Assembly (NCBI GenBank): GCA_046155885.1
Contig: JBJXFU010000084.1
Span: 1-29,871 of the forward strand
Reading direction: 5' to 3'
Length of the DNA stretch: 29,871 nucleotides
Origin: JAOADN01 sp046155885
Lineage (GTDB): Bacteria; Pseudomonadota; Alphaproteobacteria; Rhodobacterales; Rhodobacteraceae
Shown here: positions 7,878-15,440 of the stretch, piece after piece
Position numbering within the stretch: position 1 is the first letter of the stretch
Layout: each line of letters opens with the position of its first letter
Translations under genes and position numbers: made by a program
The notes under the pieces: model-generated
Databases searched by the model: none
What the model was told of the DNA's origin: nothing
What the model saw: only the letters and a program-made list of their open reading frames with translations

Positions 7878-8493
7878 GCTCGATGTCCTTGACCAAGAGG
7901 ATGACGGAATCGGGGTCCGTCAGGCTGGGGTGGTTCTCATATGTGAAGCGCCAGGTTTCAAGGGCTTTGGCCACTTCGCTTCGCCAGGCCGAGCCCTTCG
8001 GCAGGATCGCGCGGCCGCCGGGTGCGAGGTGCCGGCGGGCGAGCCCCAGGAGGCGGTCGAGCGGCGCCAGCGCGCGGGCGGAAACGACGTCGGCGCCCAG
8101 GGGGGGACGGCTTTCGGCACGGTCCGGATGAACGGTCACGGCGACGCCGGTCGCGCGGGCGGCGGTGTTGAGGAACGCGGCCTTGCGCCGGTCGGATTCC
8201 ACCAGGTGGAAGTCGGTCGCCCGGCCGGCGCCCTGGGCGCAGATCGCGCAGACGAGGCCGGGGAAGCCGGCGCCGGACCCAAGATCGGCCCATCGCTGCG
8301 CTGCGGGCGGCGCCAGATTGAGGAGTTGCGCGGAATCAAGGACATGGCGGGACCAGATGTCCGGCACCGAGCCCGGAGAAATCAGGTTGATCGCCGGCTG
8401 CCATCTGATGACGGTTTCGACAAGGGTCCCGAGCCGGTCCCGTGTTTCACGTGAAACATCCGGCCCCGCCCATAGCTCCTGGCCATGGGTCAT
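7870..8493 (-). CDS. rsmG: 16S rRNA (guanine-527-N7)-methyltransferase RsmG (GidB)
   Basis: RsmG methylates N7 of G527 in 16S rRNA within the small subunit. The 207-residue protein is of usual length. It shows INLISPGSVPDIWSRHVLDSAQL (about residues 35-57), the SAM-binding motif WADLGSGAGFPGLV (about 68-81) and the VSARALAPLDRLL segment. Residues 13-17, VSRET, are encoded by a parS palindrome, a well-known coincidence of parS and gidB coding sequence in several bacterial lineages. Its ATG overlaps the mnmG stop by 4 bp (ATGA) and its end overlaps parA by 8 bp, so the series is tightly coupled. Confidence 0.96.
   Translation of the reverse strand: MTHGQELWAGPDVSRETRDRLGTLVETVIRWQPAINLISPGSVPDIWSRHVLDSAQLLNLAPPAAQRWADLGSGAGFPGLVCAICAQGAGRATDFHLVESDRRKAAFLNTAARATGVAVTVHPDRAESRPPLGADVVSARALAPLDRLLGLARRHLAPGGRAILPKGSAWRSEVAKALETWRFTYENHPSLTDPDSVILLVKDIEHA
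8443..8458. other. parS: parS site 1 (perfect 16-bp palindrome, inside rsmG)
   Basis: The sequence TGTTTCACGTGAAACA is a perfect 16-bp palindrome and equals the widely conserved chromosomal parS consensus bound by ParB. It lies within the rsmG coding sequence, where it encodes VSRET on the minus strand, about 0.6 kb upstream of parA. With parA and parB present next to it, the functional assignment is strong. Confidence 0.95.
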
Positions 8494-10355
8494 ACTGCGC
8501 GGTCACGCGGCGCGGCACGGCGGGTGAGCGCAAGAAGCAGCGTCAGCGCGGCGGGCGTCATGCCCTCGATCCGGGCCGCTTCGGCAATGCTTTTGGGGCG
8601 GATTCTGGTCAGCTTCTGCCGAAGCTCGGACGAAAGGCCGGATACCGGGCGATAGTCGAAGCCGTCGGGGATGCGGCGTGCCTCGTCCCGGCGAAGCGCC
8701 TCGGCCTCCTCCGACTGGCGGGAAAGATAGCCCGCGTAAAGCGCATCCCGTTCGAGCTGCCGCCGGATCGGCTCCGGGAGGTCTGACAGGCCCGGTTCTA
8801 TCGCGGTGAGCGCGCTCACTTTGGCCCCCGGGATGGACAGCATCTCTTCGCCCGTGCGCTTCCGCCCGTCATCTGCCACCTTCAGCCCCAGGGCGCCCGC
8901 CGCCTGTGGCGATACTCGCATCGCCCGCAAGGTGCGCAGGCCCCGGTCCAGCGCATCGCTTTTCGCCTCGAAGGCCGCCCTCCGCCCCGCGCTCACGCAG
9001 CCCAGCCCGATGCCCTTCGGGGTAAGGCGCTGATCGGCGTTGTCCGCCCGGAGCCGAAGCCTGTACTCCGCCCGTGAGGTGAACATCCGGTAGGGTTCGG
9101 TGACGCCGTGCTGGGTCAGGTCGTCGGTCATGACGCCGATGTAGCTGTCCGTCCGGCTGAATTCTGCCGCCGGCCGCCCCGCCACCGTCATCGCCGCGTT
9201 GAGGCCGGCGACCAGCCCCTGTGCCGCCGCCTCCTCATACCCGGTCGTGCCGTTGATCTGCCCCGCCAGGAAGAGGCCCCGGACCGCGCGCGCCTCCAGG
9301 GACCTGTTGAGCGCCCGGGGGTCGACGTAGTCGTACTCGATGGCGTAGCCGGGTTGCGTTATCCGTGCCGCCTCGAGTCCGGCGATGGAGTGCACGTAAA
9401 GCTCCTGGATATCCGGCGGCAGCGAGGTCGAGATGCCGTTGGGGTAGACCGTCGGATCGTCAAGGCCCTCGGGCTCCAGAAAGACCTGGTGGGAGGGCTT
9501 GTCGCCGAACCTGACGACCTTGTCTTCGATCGAGGGGCAGTATCGCGGACCGACGCCTTCGATGTGGCCGCCATACATCGCCGACCGGGCAAGGTTGGCG
9601 CGGATGATTTCGTGCGTTCTTTCGTTGGTGGCCGTTATCCCGCAGCTCACCTGGCGGACTGAGGGCGCGGCCGAGAGAAACGAGAACATCACGGGGTCTT
9701 CGTCCCCTGGCTGCATGACGAGGCCGGCCCAGTCAATCGTCCGGCCGTCCAGCCGCGGCGGCGTGCCGGTCTTCAGCCTGCCGAGCGGGAAGCCCAGGTC
9801 AGCGAGCTGCGCCGACAGCCACGCGGCCGGACGGTCGCCAATACGGCCGCCCGGCTCTGTGCGGTCGCCAAAGTGCATGACGCCGCGCAGGAACGTCCCC
9901 GCCGTCAGCACCACCGACGTCGCCGCGATCTCCGCACCGTCGGCCAGCCTGACCCCAGTCGTGCGTCCCGAGCCGAGGCGGAGCGCCACCGCCTCTCCCT
10001 CGACAATCTCGATTCCCGGGGCTTCGCCCAGGATCGCCTGCACGGCCTGCCGGTAGAGTTTCCGGTCCGTCTGGGCCCTCGGGCCCTGCACCGCCGGCCC
10101 CTTGCTGCGGTTGAGCAGGCGGAACTGGATGCCGGCCCGGTCCGCCGCACGCCCCATCACGCCGTCGAGCGCGTCGATTTCGCGGACGAGGTGGCCCTTG
10201 CCAAGCCCGCCGATCGCAGGATTGCACGACATGACCCCGATGGCCGCCGGCCTGAGGGTCACCATGACGACCCTGGCGCCCAGCCGGGCAGCGGCGTGGG
10301 CGGCCTCGGTTCCGGCATGTCCGCCGCCAACCACGATGACGTCTGTATGTTTCAC
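8490..10355 (-). CDS. mnmG: tRNA uridine-5-carboxymethylaminomethyl modification enzyme MnmG (GidA)
   Basis: With MnmE, MnmG makes cmnm5U at the wobble position of certain tRNAs using FAD and a folate one-carbon donor. The 621-residue protein begins with the FAD dinucleotide motif VVGGGHAGTEAAHAAARLG (about residues 9-27). It carries MSCNPAIGGLGKGHLVREIDALDG and TAGTFLRG, then GQINGTTGYEEAAAQGLVAG near residue 370, and ends in the helical MnmE-interacting domain. The start is GTG at 10353-10355, which sits in the centre of parS site 2 (CACGTG); no ATG lies close upstream in frame. It starts 13 bp after the mnmE stop and overlaps rsmG by 4 bp. Confidence 0.96.
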   Translation of the reverse strand: MKHTDVIVVGGGHAGTEAAHAAARLGARVVMVTLRPAAIGVMSCNPAIGGLGKGHLVREIDALDGVMGRAADRAGIQFRLLNRSKGPAVQGPRAQTDRKLYRQAVQAILGEAPGIEIVEGEAVALRLGSGRTTGVRLADGAEIAATSVVLTAGTFLRGVMHFGDRTEPGGRIGDRPAAWLSAQLADLGFPLGRLKTGTPPRLDGRTIDWAGLVMQPGDEDPVMFSFLSAAPSVRQVSCGITATNERTHEIIRANLARSAMYGGHIEGVGPRYCPSIEDKVVRFGDKPSHQVFLEPEGLDDPTVYPNGISTSLPPDIQELYVHSIAGLEAARITQPGYAIEYDYVDPRALNRSLEARAVRGLFLAGQINGTTGYEEAAAQGLVAGLNAAMTVAGRPAAEFSRTDSYIGVMTDDLTQHGVTEPYRMFTSRAEYRLRLRADNADQRLTPKGIGLGCVSAGRRAAFEAKSDALDRGLRTLRAMRVSPQAAGALGLKVADDGRKRTGEEMLSIPGAKVSALTAIEPGLSDLPEPIRRQLERDALYAGYLSRQSEEAEALRRDEARRIPDGFDYRPVSGLSSELRQKLTRIRPKSIAEAARIEGMTPAALTLLLALTRRAAPRDRAV

Positions 10356-10363
10356 GTGAAACG
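10348..10363. other. parS: parS site 2 (15/16 match) spanning the mnmG start codon
   Basis: TGTTTCACGTGAAACG differs from the perfect palindrome of site 1 only in its last base. The central CACGTG provides the GTG start codon of mnmG. The two sites are 1.9 kb apart and bracket mnmG, an arrangement typical of clustered origin-proximal parS. ParB bound here would cover the mnmG translation start region and the mnmE-mnmG junction. Confidence 0.88.
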
Positions 10364-10368
10364 GCGGC

Positions 10369-11658
10369 CTATTTTCCGATGCAGAACCTGGAGAAAATCT
10401 CTCCGAGCAGGTCCTCTACATCGATTCGCCCGACAAGAAAATCCAGCGCGCGGACGGCATCGCGCGTCTCTTCGGCCACAAGCTCGGCCCCGGCCCCTGT
10501 GTCGATCGCCCCGATCGCCGCCTCTATGGCCCGCGCCGCCCTCAGAACCCCGTTCCTTTGCCGCGCCCGCGATACCAGCCCGGCATCGGCGACCCGCGCC
10601 GAAAGGCGCTTGCCGATTTCCCCGAGAAGCCAGTCCAGACCAAGCCCCGTCAGGCCCGAAACCCCCGGCAGGCCATCTTTCGCCCCAAGATCGCCCTTTG
10701 CGGCAACCACGATGTCGTCCGCCTGCGGCGCCAGCATCCCCGGGTCGGCGTCTGCATCTGTGTGCAGGAATATCCGCAAATCCGCGCCCCCCGCCCGGGA
10801 AACGGCGCGGCGCACGCCTTCGCGTTCGATCTCGTCGGCAGTTTCCCGAAGGCCGGCGGTGTCGAGCAGCGTCACCGCCTGCCCGGCTATTTCCATCCTG
10901 ACCTCGACCACGTCGCGCGTCGTTCCTGCGATCGCCGAGGTTATCGCCGCCTCTCTTCCAGCTAAAGCATTGAGAAGAGTGGATTTTCCGGCGTTCGGCG
11001 GGCCCACGATGGCCACCTCGAACCCGCTTCGCACCCGCTCGGCCGCAAGATACCCGGTCTCTTCCGCCTGCAGCTCCGAAAGCACCCCGGCCAGCAGGTC
11101 GCGGGCCTCGGGCCAGACATCGGACGGAACATCCTCGTCCGAAAAATCGATCGTCGCCTCGATCAGCGCCCCGGCGCGAAGCAGCGCCCGCCGCCAGCCT
11201 TCGGCCTTGTGCCCCAGCGCGCCCGACAGCGTGCGCAGCGCCTGCCGCCTCTGCGCCTCGGTCTCGGCGTCGATCAGGTCCGCAAGGCCCTCCGCCTGCG
11301 CCAGGTCAAGCCTGCCATTCTCGAAAGCCCGCCGCGTGAACTCGCCGGGCTCGGCCACCCGGAGCCCCGCGATCCGGCCGAGCGCCGACAGCACCGCCCC
11401 GACGGTCGCGACCGAGCCGTGCAGATGCAGCTCGGCGGCCTCTTCGCCGGTGAAGCTGGCCCCCTGGGCGAACGCGATGACCAGCGCGTCGTCAAGGACC
11501 TCGCCATCCCGGCGCAGACGCCTCAACGCAGCCCGCCGCGGTTCGGGCAAGGTCCCCGCAAGGGTCCGCACGGCCCGCCAGGCCCCTGGCCCCGACAGGC
11601 GGACGACAGCAACCCCGGCCTTCCCCCTCGCCGAGGCGAGCGCGAAAATCGTATCCAT
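10369..11658 (-). CDS. mnmE: tRNA modification GTPase MnmE (TrmE)
   Basis: MnmE is the GTPase partner of MnmG. The 429-residue protein has the N-terminal folate-binding domain (MDTIFALASARGKAGVAVVRLSG; HLHGSVATVGAVL), the helical domain and an inserted G domain. The G domain has the P-loop GPPNAGKSTLLNAL (about residues 218-231), switch motif GTTRDVVE and DTAGLRET. It ends with the catalytic CIGK motif that carries the essential cysteine. The usual NKxD base-recognition motif (G4) appears only as AAKGDL, with alanine where asparagine is expected. The ATG at 11656-11658 lies 21 bp after rho. It is probably co-transcribed with mnmG. Confidence 0.95.
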   Translation of the reverse strand: MDTIFALASARGKAGVAVVRLSGPGAWRAVRTLAGTLPEPRRAALRRLRRDGEVLDDALVIAFAQGASFTGEEAAELHLHGSVATVGAVLSALGRIAGLRVAEPGEFTRRAFENGRLDLAQAEGLADLIDAETEAQRRQALRTLSGALGHKAEGWRRALLRAGALIEATIDFSDEDVPSDVWPEARDLLAGVLSELQAEETGYLAAERVRSGFEVAIVGPPNAGKSTLLNALAGREAAITSAIAGTTRDVVEVRMEIAGQAVTLLDTAGLRETADEIEREGVRRAVSRAGGADLRIFLHTDADADPGMLAPQADDIVVAAKGDLGAKDGLPGVSGLTGLGLDWLLGEIGKRLSARVADAGLVSRARQRNGVLRAARAIEAAIGAIDTGAGAELVAEETRDAVRALDFLVGRIDVEDLLGEIFSRFCIGK

Positions 11659-11679
11659 GCCGTTTGCCGGCCCGGCCGG

Positions 11680-12951
11680 TCAGGCGTTCATCGAATCGAA
11701 GAACTCGCCGTTGGTCTTGGTCTGCTTCAGTTTGGATATCAGGAACTCGATGGCGTCCGTCGTTCCCATCGGGTTCAGGATGCGCCGCAGGACGTAGGTC
11801 TTCTGCAGGTCCTTCTGGTCCACCAGCAGGTCTTCTTTCCGGGTTCCGGATTTCAGGATGTCCATGGCAGGGAAGACCCGCTTGTCCGCCACCTTGCGGT
11901 CCAGCACGATCTCGCTGTTGCCGGTACCCTTGAACTCTTCGAAGATCACCTCGTCCATCCGGCTGCCGGTGTCGATCAGGGCCGTCGCGATGATGGTCAG
12001 CGATCCGCCCTCTTCGATGTTCCGCGCCGCGCCGAAGAACCGCTTCGGCCGCTGCAGCGCGTTTGCGTCGACGCCGCCGGTCAGCACCTTGCCGGACGAG
12101 GGCACGACCGTGTTGAAGGCCCGGCCCAGCCGCGTGATCGAGTCCAGAAGGATCACCACGTCGCGCTTGTGCTCGACCAGCCGCTTGGCCTTTTCGATGA
12201 CCATTTCCGCCACGGCGACGTGCCGGGTCGCGGGTTCGTCGAAGGTCGACGAGATGACTTCGCCCCGCACGCTTCGCTGCATGTCGGTAACTTCCTCGGG
12301 GCGCTCGTCGATCAGCAGCACGATCAGGTAGATTTCCGGGTGGTTGACGGCGATGGAATGCGCGATGTTCTGCAGAAGCACCGTCTTGCCGGTGCGCGGC
12401 GGCGCCACGATCAGGCCGCGCTGCCCCTTGCCGATCGGCGCCACCAGATCGATGATCCGCGCCGAACGGTCCCTGATCGTCGGGTCCTCGATCTCCATCT
12501 TCAGCCGCTCGTCGGGGTAGAGCGGCGTCAGGTTGTCGAAGGCGACCTTGTGGCGCGCCTTTTCCGGGTCCTCGTAGTTGATCCGTGTCACCTTCGTCAG
12601 CGCGAAGTACCGCTCGATTTCGCCCGGCGCGCGGATCACCCCCTCGATCGTGTCGCCCGTCCGCAGCGCGTGCATCCGGATCATCTCGGGGCTGACGTAG
12701 ATGTCGTCCGGGCCCGGCAGATAGTTCGCCTCGGTCGACCGCAGGAACCCGAAGCCGTCCTGAAGCACCTCAAGAACGCCGTCGCCGCCGATCTCATAGC
12801 CTTCTTCGGCATATTCCCGCAGGATCGAGAACATCATCTCGCCCTTGCGCATGGTCGAGGCATTCTCGACCTCGAGCTCCTCGGCCATCGAAAGCAGATC
12901 GGCGGGGCTCTTGGCCTTGAGGTCGGCGAGTCTCAGACGGTCCTGGGTCAT
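11680..12951 (-). CDS. rho: Transcription termination factor Rho
   Basis: Rho is the hexameric RNA-dependent ATPase that releases transcripts. From the ATG at 12949-12951 the protein is 423 residues, as expected. The N-terminal helical part (LRLADLKAKSPADLLSMAEEL) leads into the RNA-binding cold-shock-like domain with DGFGFLRS (about residues 65-72). Walker A is APPRTGKTVLL, Walker B VVILLDSITRLGRAFN, and the Q/R-loop part is SGKVLTGGVDANALQRPKRFFGAARN. An upstream in-frame extension to 13038 is Arg/Pro-rich and not family-like. The 156-bp leader between hemJ and rho contains a small hairpin (GGGCC-GGAC-GGCCC at 13023-13036); Rho autoregulates in other bacteria, but nothing here proves it. 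Confidence 0.97.
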   Translation of the reverse strand: MTQDRLRLADLKAKSPADLLSMAEELEVENASTMRKGEMMFSILREYAEEGYEIGGDGVLEVLQDGFGFLRSTEANYLPGPDDIYVSPEMIRMHALRTGDTIEGVIRAPGEIERYFALTKVTRINYEDPEKARHKVAFDNLTPLYPDERLKMEIEDPTIRDRSARIIDLVAPIGKGQRGLIVAPPRTGKTVLLQNIAHSIAVNHPEIYLIVLLIDERPEEVTDMQRSVRGEVISSTFDEPATRHVAVAEMVIEKAKRLVEHKRDVVILLDSITRLGRAFNTVVPSSGKVLTGGVDANALQRPKRFFGAARNIEEGGSLTIIATALIDTGSRMDEVIFEEFKGTGNSEIVLDRKVADKRVFPAMDILKSGTRKEDLLVDQKDLQKTYVLRRILNPMGTTDAIEFLISKLKQTKTNGEFFDSMNA

Positions 12952-13107
12952 CGTGATCCTGTACGCCCGGCCCACGGCGCGCGGCGGGGTGGGGCGATCT
13001 TTCCTGGCTGGGGGATGCTGACGGGCCGGACGGCCCAAGCGATCCCCGCCTACACCCCCCGGCGCCCGGATGTCAACCGCAGCGGTCCCGGGGCCAGCGA
13101 GGGCGGT

Positions 13108-13575
13108 TCAGAACTTCACGATCACTGAAGCCACGACCACCACCATCAGCACCGTCGGGACCTCGTTGACGACGCGGTAGAGGCGCCCGGAATGCCGGTT
13201 CGTTCCGCCGGCGAAATCCGCCCGCCTCCGTCCAAGCCAGTGATGGAACCATGTCAGCCCGACCACCCCCGCCGCCTTGCTCCAGACCCAGGTCGAGCCC
13301 GGGTCGACCCCGGCCTGGGGCGTGAGGACGAGGAGAAGCCCGAACACCCAGGTTGCGATCATCGCGGGGTTCATGATCGCCCGAAACAGCAGCCGTTCCT
13401 GCCGCCGGAAGATCAGGTCCATCTCGCTTCCCGGCGTCACGCCGCCGTGGTTCCAGCCCTCGGCGTGATAGACGAACAGCCGGGGCAGATAAAGAAGGCC
13501 GGCCATCCATGCGATCACCGAAACGACGTGCGCGGTCTTGGTGAACAAGTAGAGGTCGGCGAGAAGGTCTTGCAT
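13108..13575 (-). CDS. hemJ: Protoporphyrinogen IX oxidase HemJ (UPF0093 membrane protein)
   Basis: HemJ is the membrane protoporphyrinogen oxidase used by most alphaproteobacteria that lack HemY and HemG. From the ATG at 13573-13575 the protein is 155 residues with about four hydrophobic membrane segments. The family signature is present: KTAHVVSVIAWMAGLLYLPRLFVYH (residues 13-37, including the functionally important early histidine), then RRQERLLFRAIMNPAM, WVFGLLLVL, a middle segment with K and HHW, and a C-terminal RVVNEVPTVLMVVVVASVIV helix. The start excludes a Cys/Pro-rich upstream extension. It is transcribed toward rho and away from maf across the 396-bp gap. Confidence 0.9.
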   Translation of the reverse strand: MQDLLADLYLFTKTAHVVSVIAWMAGLLYLPRLFVYHAEGWNHGGVTPGSEMDLIFRRQERLLFRAIMNPAMIATWVFGLLLVLTPQAGVDPGSTWVWSKAAGVVGLTWFHHWLGRRRADFAGGTNRHSGRLYRVVNEVPTVLMVVVVASVIVKF

Positions 13576-13971
13576 CGGAAGCCGCGCTTTGCAGGGGCGT
13601 GGCCTACATATCACTGATGAAGAATGAAATGGAAAGTTGATGTAGTAAGCCCTGGGGAAAACGGGATTGCGACGCCCGACGCAAGGTGGCCCACAGGCGC
13701 CGCCGCCATGTGGACAAGCCTGCGGACATCGCAAGGAGAAGGAAGTGGATGAAATATCATATGTTTTTCATACGGTTACGTTGAATGCCATGACCGCCGC
13801 CGGAATCTCTCCGTGGACAGGGCCGGCAGCCGGCGTATCCGTCAACAGCACCCGGCGGCCATCGTGCACATGTGGGCGGACGGACCCGGGATGACCTGGC
13901 CCTGCCCGGTTTCCGGCCGCAGGCCGATGAACCGCCGCCGCGACCGCGTCCCAGCGAAAGGAACCTCAGCC
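13576..13971. promoter_or_regulatory. hemJ-maf divergent gap; candidate replication-origin region and promoters
   Basis: This 396-bp gap between divergent hemJ and maf stands out for AT-rich patches in a very GC-rich chromosome: 13611-13640 has 10 of 30 G+C and 13741-13800 has 26 of 60. It contains TGTGGACAA at 13709-13717 (8 of 9 to the DnaA box in reverse). Weaker box-like sites lie at 13687, 13812 and 13972 (6-7 of 9). ATGAAA at 13749-13754 and TTTCAT at 13766-13771 form an inverted repeat. In Caulobacter and several other alphaproteobacteria the chromosomal origin lies beside a maf-aroE-coaE-dnaQ block, and parABS is near. No exact DnaA box is present, so the origin call is an inference. 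The gap must in any case hold the hemJ and maf promoters. A reading frame with a strong AAGGAG site starts at 13746. Confidence 0.35.
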
Positions 13972-14604
13972 TTGCCCACAGATCCTTCCCCCGCTCCCTG
14001 GCCCGGCGAAAGGCCCGTCGTCCTCGCCTCGGCCTCGGCCGCCCGGGCGGACATGCTCCGCGCGGCCGGCCTGAACTTTACCGTCCGCCCCGCGCGGATC
14101 GACGAAGCGGCGATACGGGCCTCGCTTGAGGCCGGCGGGGCCGCGCCGCGCGACGTCGCCGACGCGCTCGCCGGGATGAAGGCGGCCCGCATCGCGAACG
14201 GCGCGCCATCCGCCCTTGTCCTCGGCTGCGACCAGATCCTCGATCTCGACGGCCGCGCCCTCGGCAAACCCGCAACGCCCGCCGAGGCCGAAAGCCAGCT
14301 CCGGTCCTTGTCGGGGCGAACCCACCGGCTCTGGTCGGCGGCCGTCGTCTTCGAAGACGGCCGCCCCGTCTGGCGCCAGGTGGGCCGGGCGGAGCTGACG
14401 CTCCACCCCCTTTCGCCGGCCTTCATCGGCCGCTATGTCGGACGGAACTGGGAAAGCATTCGCGGCTGCGTCGGCGGCTACCGGATCGAAGGCGAAGGCA
14501 TCCGTCTGATGGCGAAAGTCGAAGGCGACTGGTTCACGATCATCGGCCTGCCGCTCATCGAACTCTTGACGTGGTTGCGGGCGCGGGGCGACATCGCGTC
14601 ATGA
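13972..14604 (+). CDS. maf: Maf-family nucleotide pyrophosphatase
   Basis: Maf proteins hydrolyse certain nucleotides (modified or pyrimidine dNTP/NTP depending on subfamily) to monophosphates and have been linked to septum control. The chosen TTG start at 13972 follows AAAGGA with a 9-base spacing and gives 210 residues. Upstream in-frame ATG codons (for example 13927) would add an Arg/Pro-rich extension not seen in the family. The N-terminal substrate loop VVLASASAARADMLRAAGL is at about residues 14-32, and the acidic catalytic segment LGCDQILDLDGRALGKP is near 83-99. The subfamily, and so the substrate, cannot be fixed by eye. The stop overlaps aroE by 4 bp. Confidence 0.88.
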   Translation: MPTDPSPAPWPGERPVVLASASAARADMLRAAGLNFTVRPARIDEAAIRASLEAGGAAPRDVADALAGMKAARIANGAPSALVLGCDQILDLDGRALGKPATPAEAESQLRSLSGRTHRLWSAAVVFEDGRPVWRQVGRAELTLHPLSPAFIGRYVGRNWESIRGCVGGYRIEGEGIRLMAKVEGDWFTIIGLPLIELLTWLRARGDIAS

Positions 14605-15440
14605 CCGAACAGGCGCAGATTCCCCTGGCCGGCGTGATCGGCTCGCCCGTCGCGCATTCGAAATCGCCGCGCCTGCATGGTCACTGGCTCAGGCGCTATG
14701 GGCTGGCCGGGCACTATGTCCCGATGGATGTGGCCCACGGCAACCTGCGCGAGGTCCTGACGGCGCTGCCGAAAGCCGGGTTCGTCGGCGCGAACGTCAC
14801 CATACCGCACAAAGAGGCCGTGCTCGCGCTCGCCGATGTCGTGACCGACCGGGCGGCGCTGATCGGCGCGGCCAATACGCTGATTTTCCGGAAGGACGGG
14901 CGAATTCACGCCGACAATACCGACGGCTACGGCTTCATCGCCAACCTCCGTCAGGAGGCGCCCTTCTGGGATGCCGCCTCCGGCCCGGCCGCGGTCTTCG
15001 GCGCCGGCGGCGCGGCGCGGGCGGTCGTCGCCGCGCTGATCGAGACCGGGGCGCCTGAAATCCGCCTGGCCAACCGCACCCGGGCCCGGGCCGAGGCGCT
15101 CCGGAACGAGTTCGGCGCCAAGGTCGTGGTTCTGGACTGGGCGCAGGCCGGCAACATGCTCGACGGCGCCGCGACGGTGGTCAACACGACCGCGCTCGGC
15201 ATGACCGGCAAGCCCGCGTTCCGCGTTCCGCTCGACGCGCTTTCGCCCGCTTCCGTGGTCGCCGACCTGGTCTATTCGCCCCTCCGCACGCGGCTTCTGG
15301 ACGAGGCGGCGGGGCTCGGCTGCACGACGGTGGACGGGCTGGGGATGCTGCTGCACCAGGCGGCGCCGGGATTCGAGCGCTGGTTCGGTGTCCGCCCCGA
15401 GGTTGACGACGCCGCCAGGGCGGCCGTCCTCGCCGAATGA
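14601..15440 (+). CDS. aroE: Shikimate dehydrogenase (NADP+)
   Basis: AroE reduces 3-dehydroshikimate to shikimate in aromatic amino acid synthesis. The 279-residue protein has the substrate-binding SPVAHSKSPRLHGHW (about residues 14-28), the catalytic-lysine motif NVTIPHKEAV (about 65-74) and ANTLIFRKDGRIHADNTDGYGF with the catalytic aspartate. The Rossmann loop FGAGGAARAVVAAL and NRTRARAE follow; the NRT segment is the usual 2'-phosphate-binding site that favours NADP. The C-terminal ADLVYSPLRTRLL and DGLGMLLHQAAPGFERWFG are typical. ATGA overlaps at both ends (maf before, coaE after) indicate a translationally coupled operon. Confidence 0.97.
   Translation: MTEQAQIPLAGVIGSPVAHSKSPRLHGHWLRRYGLAGHYVPMDVAHGNLREVLTALPKAGFVGANVTIPHKEAVLALADVVTDRAALIGAANTLIFRKDGRIHADNTDGYGFIANLRQEAPFWDAASGPAAVFGAGGAARAVVAALIETGAPEIRLANRTRARAEALRNEFGAKVVVLDWAQAGNMLDGAATVVNTTALGMTGKPAFRVPLDALSPASVVADLVYSPLRTRLLDEAAGLGCTTVDGLGMLLHQAAPGFERWFGVRPEVDDAARAAVLAE

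Noticed and set aside
12952..13038. 29-codon N-terminal extension of Rho
   Set aside because: It is Arg/Pro-rich and unlike Rho N-termini; the ATG at 12951 gives the expected length and start.
11209..13128. 639-codon plus-strand frame opposite rho and mnmE
   Set aside because: Antisense shadow, rich in His, Arg and Asp; rho and mnmE motifs occupy the minus strand throughout.
13576..13734. 53-residue N-terminal extension of HemJ
   Set aside because: It is Cys/Pro/Arg-rich and not family-like; the membrane protein begins correctly at the ATG at 13575.
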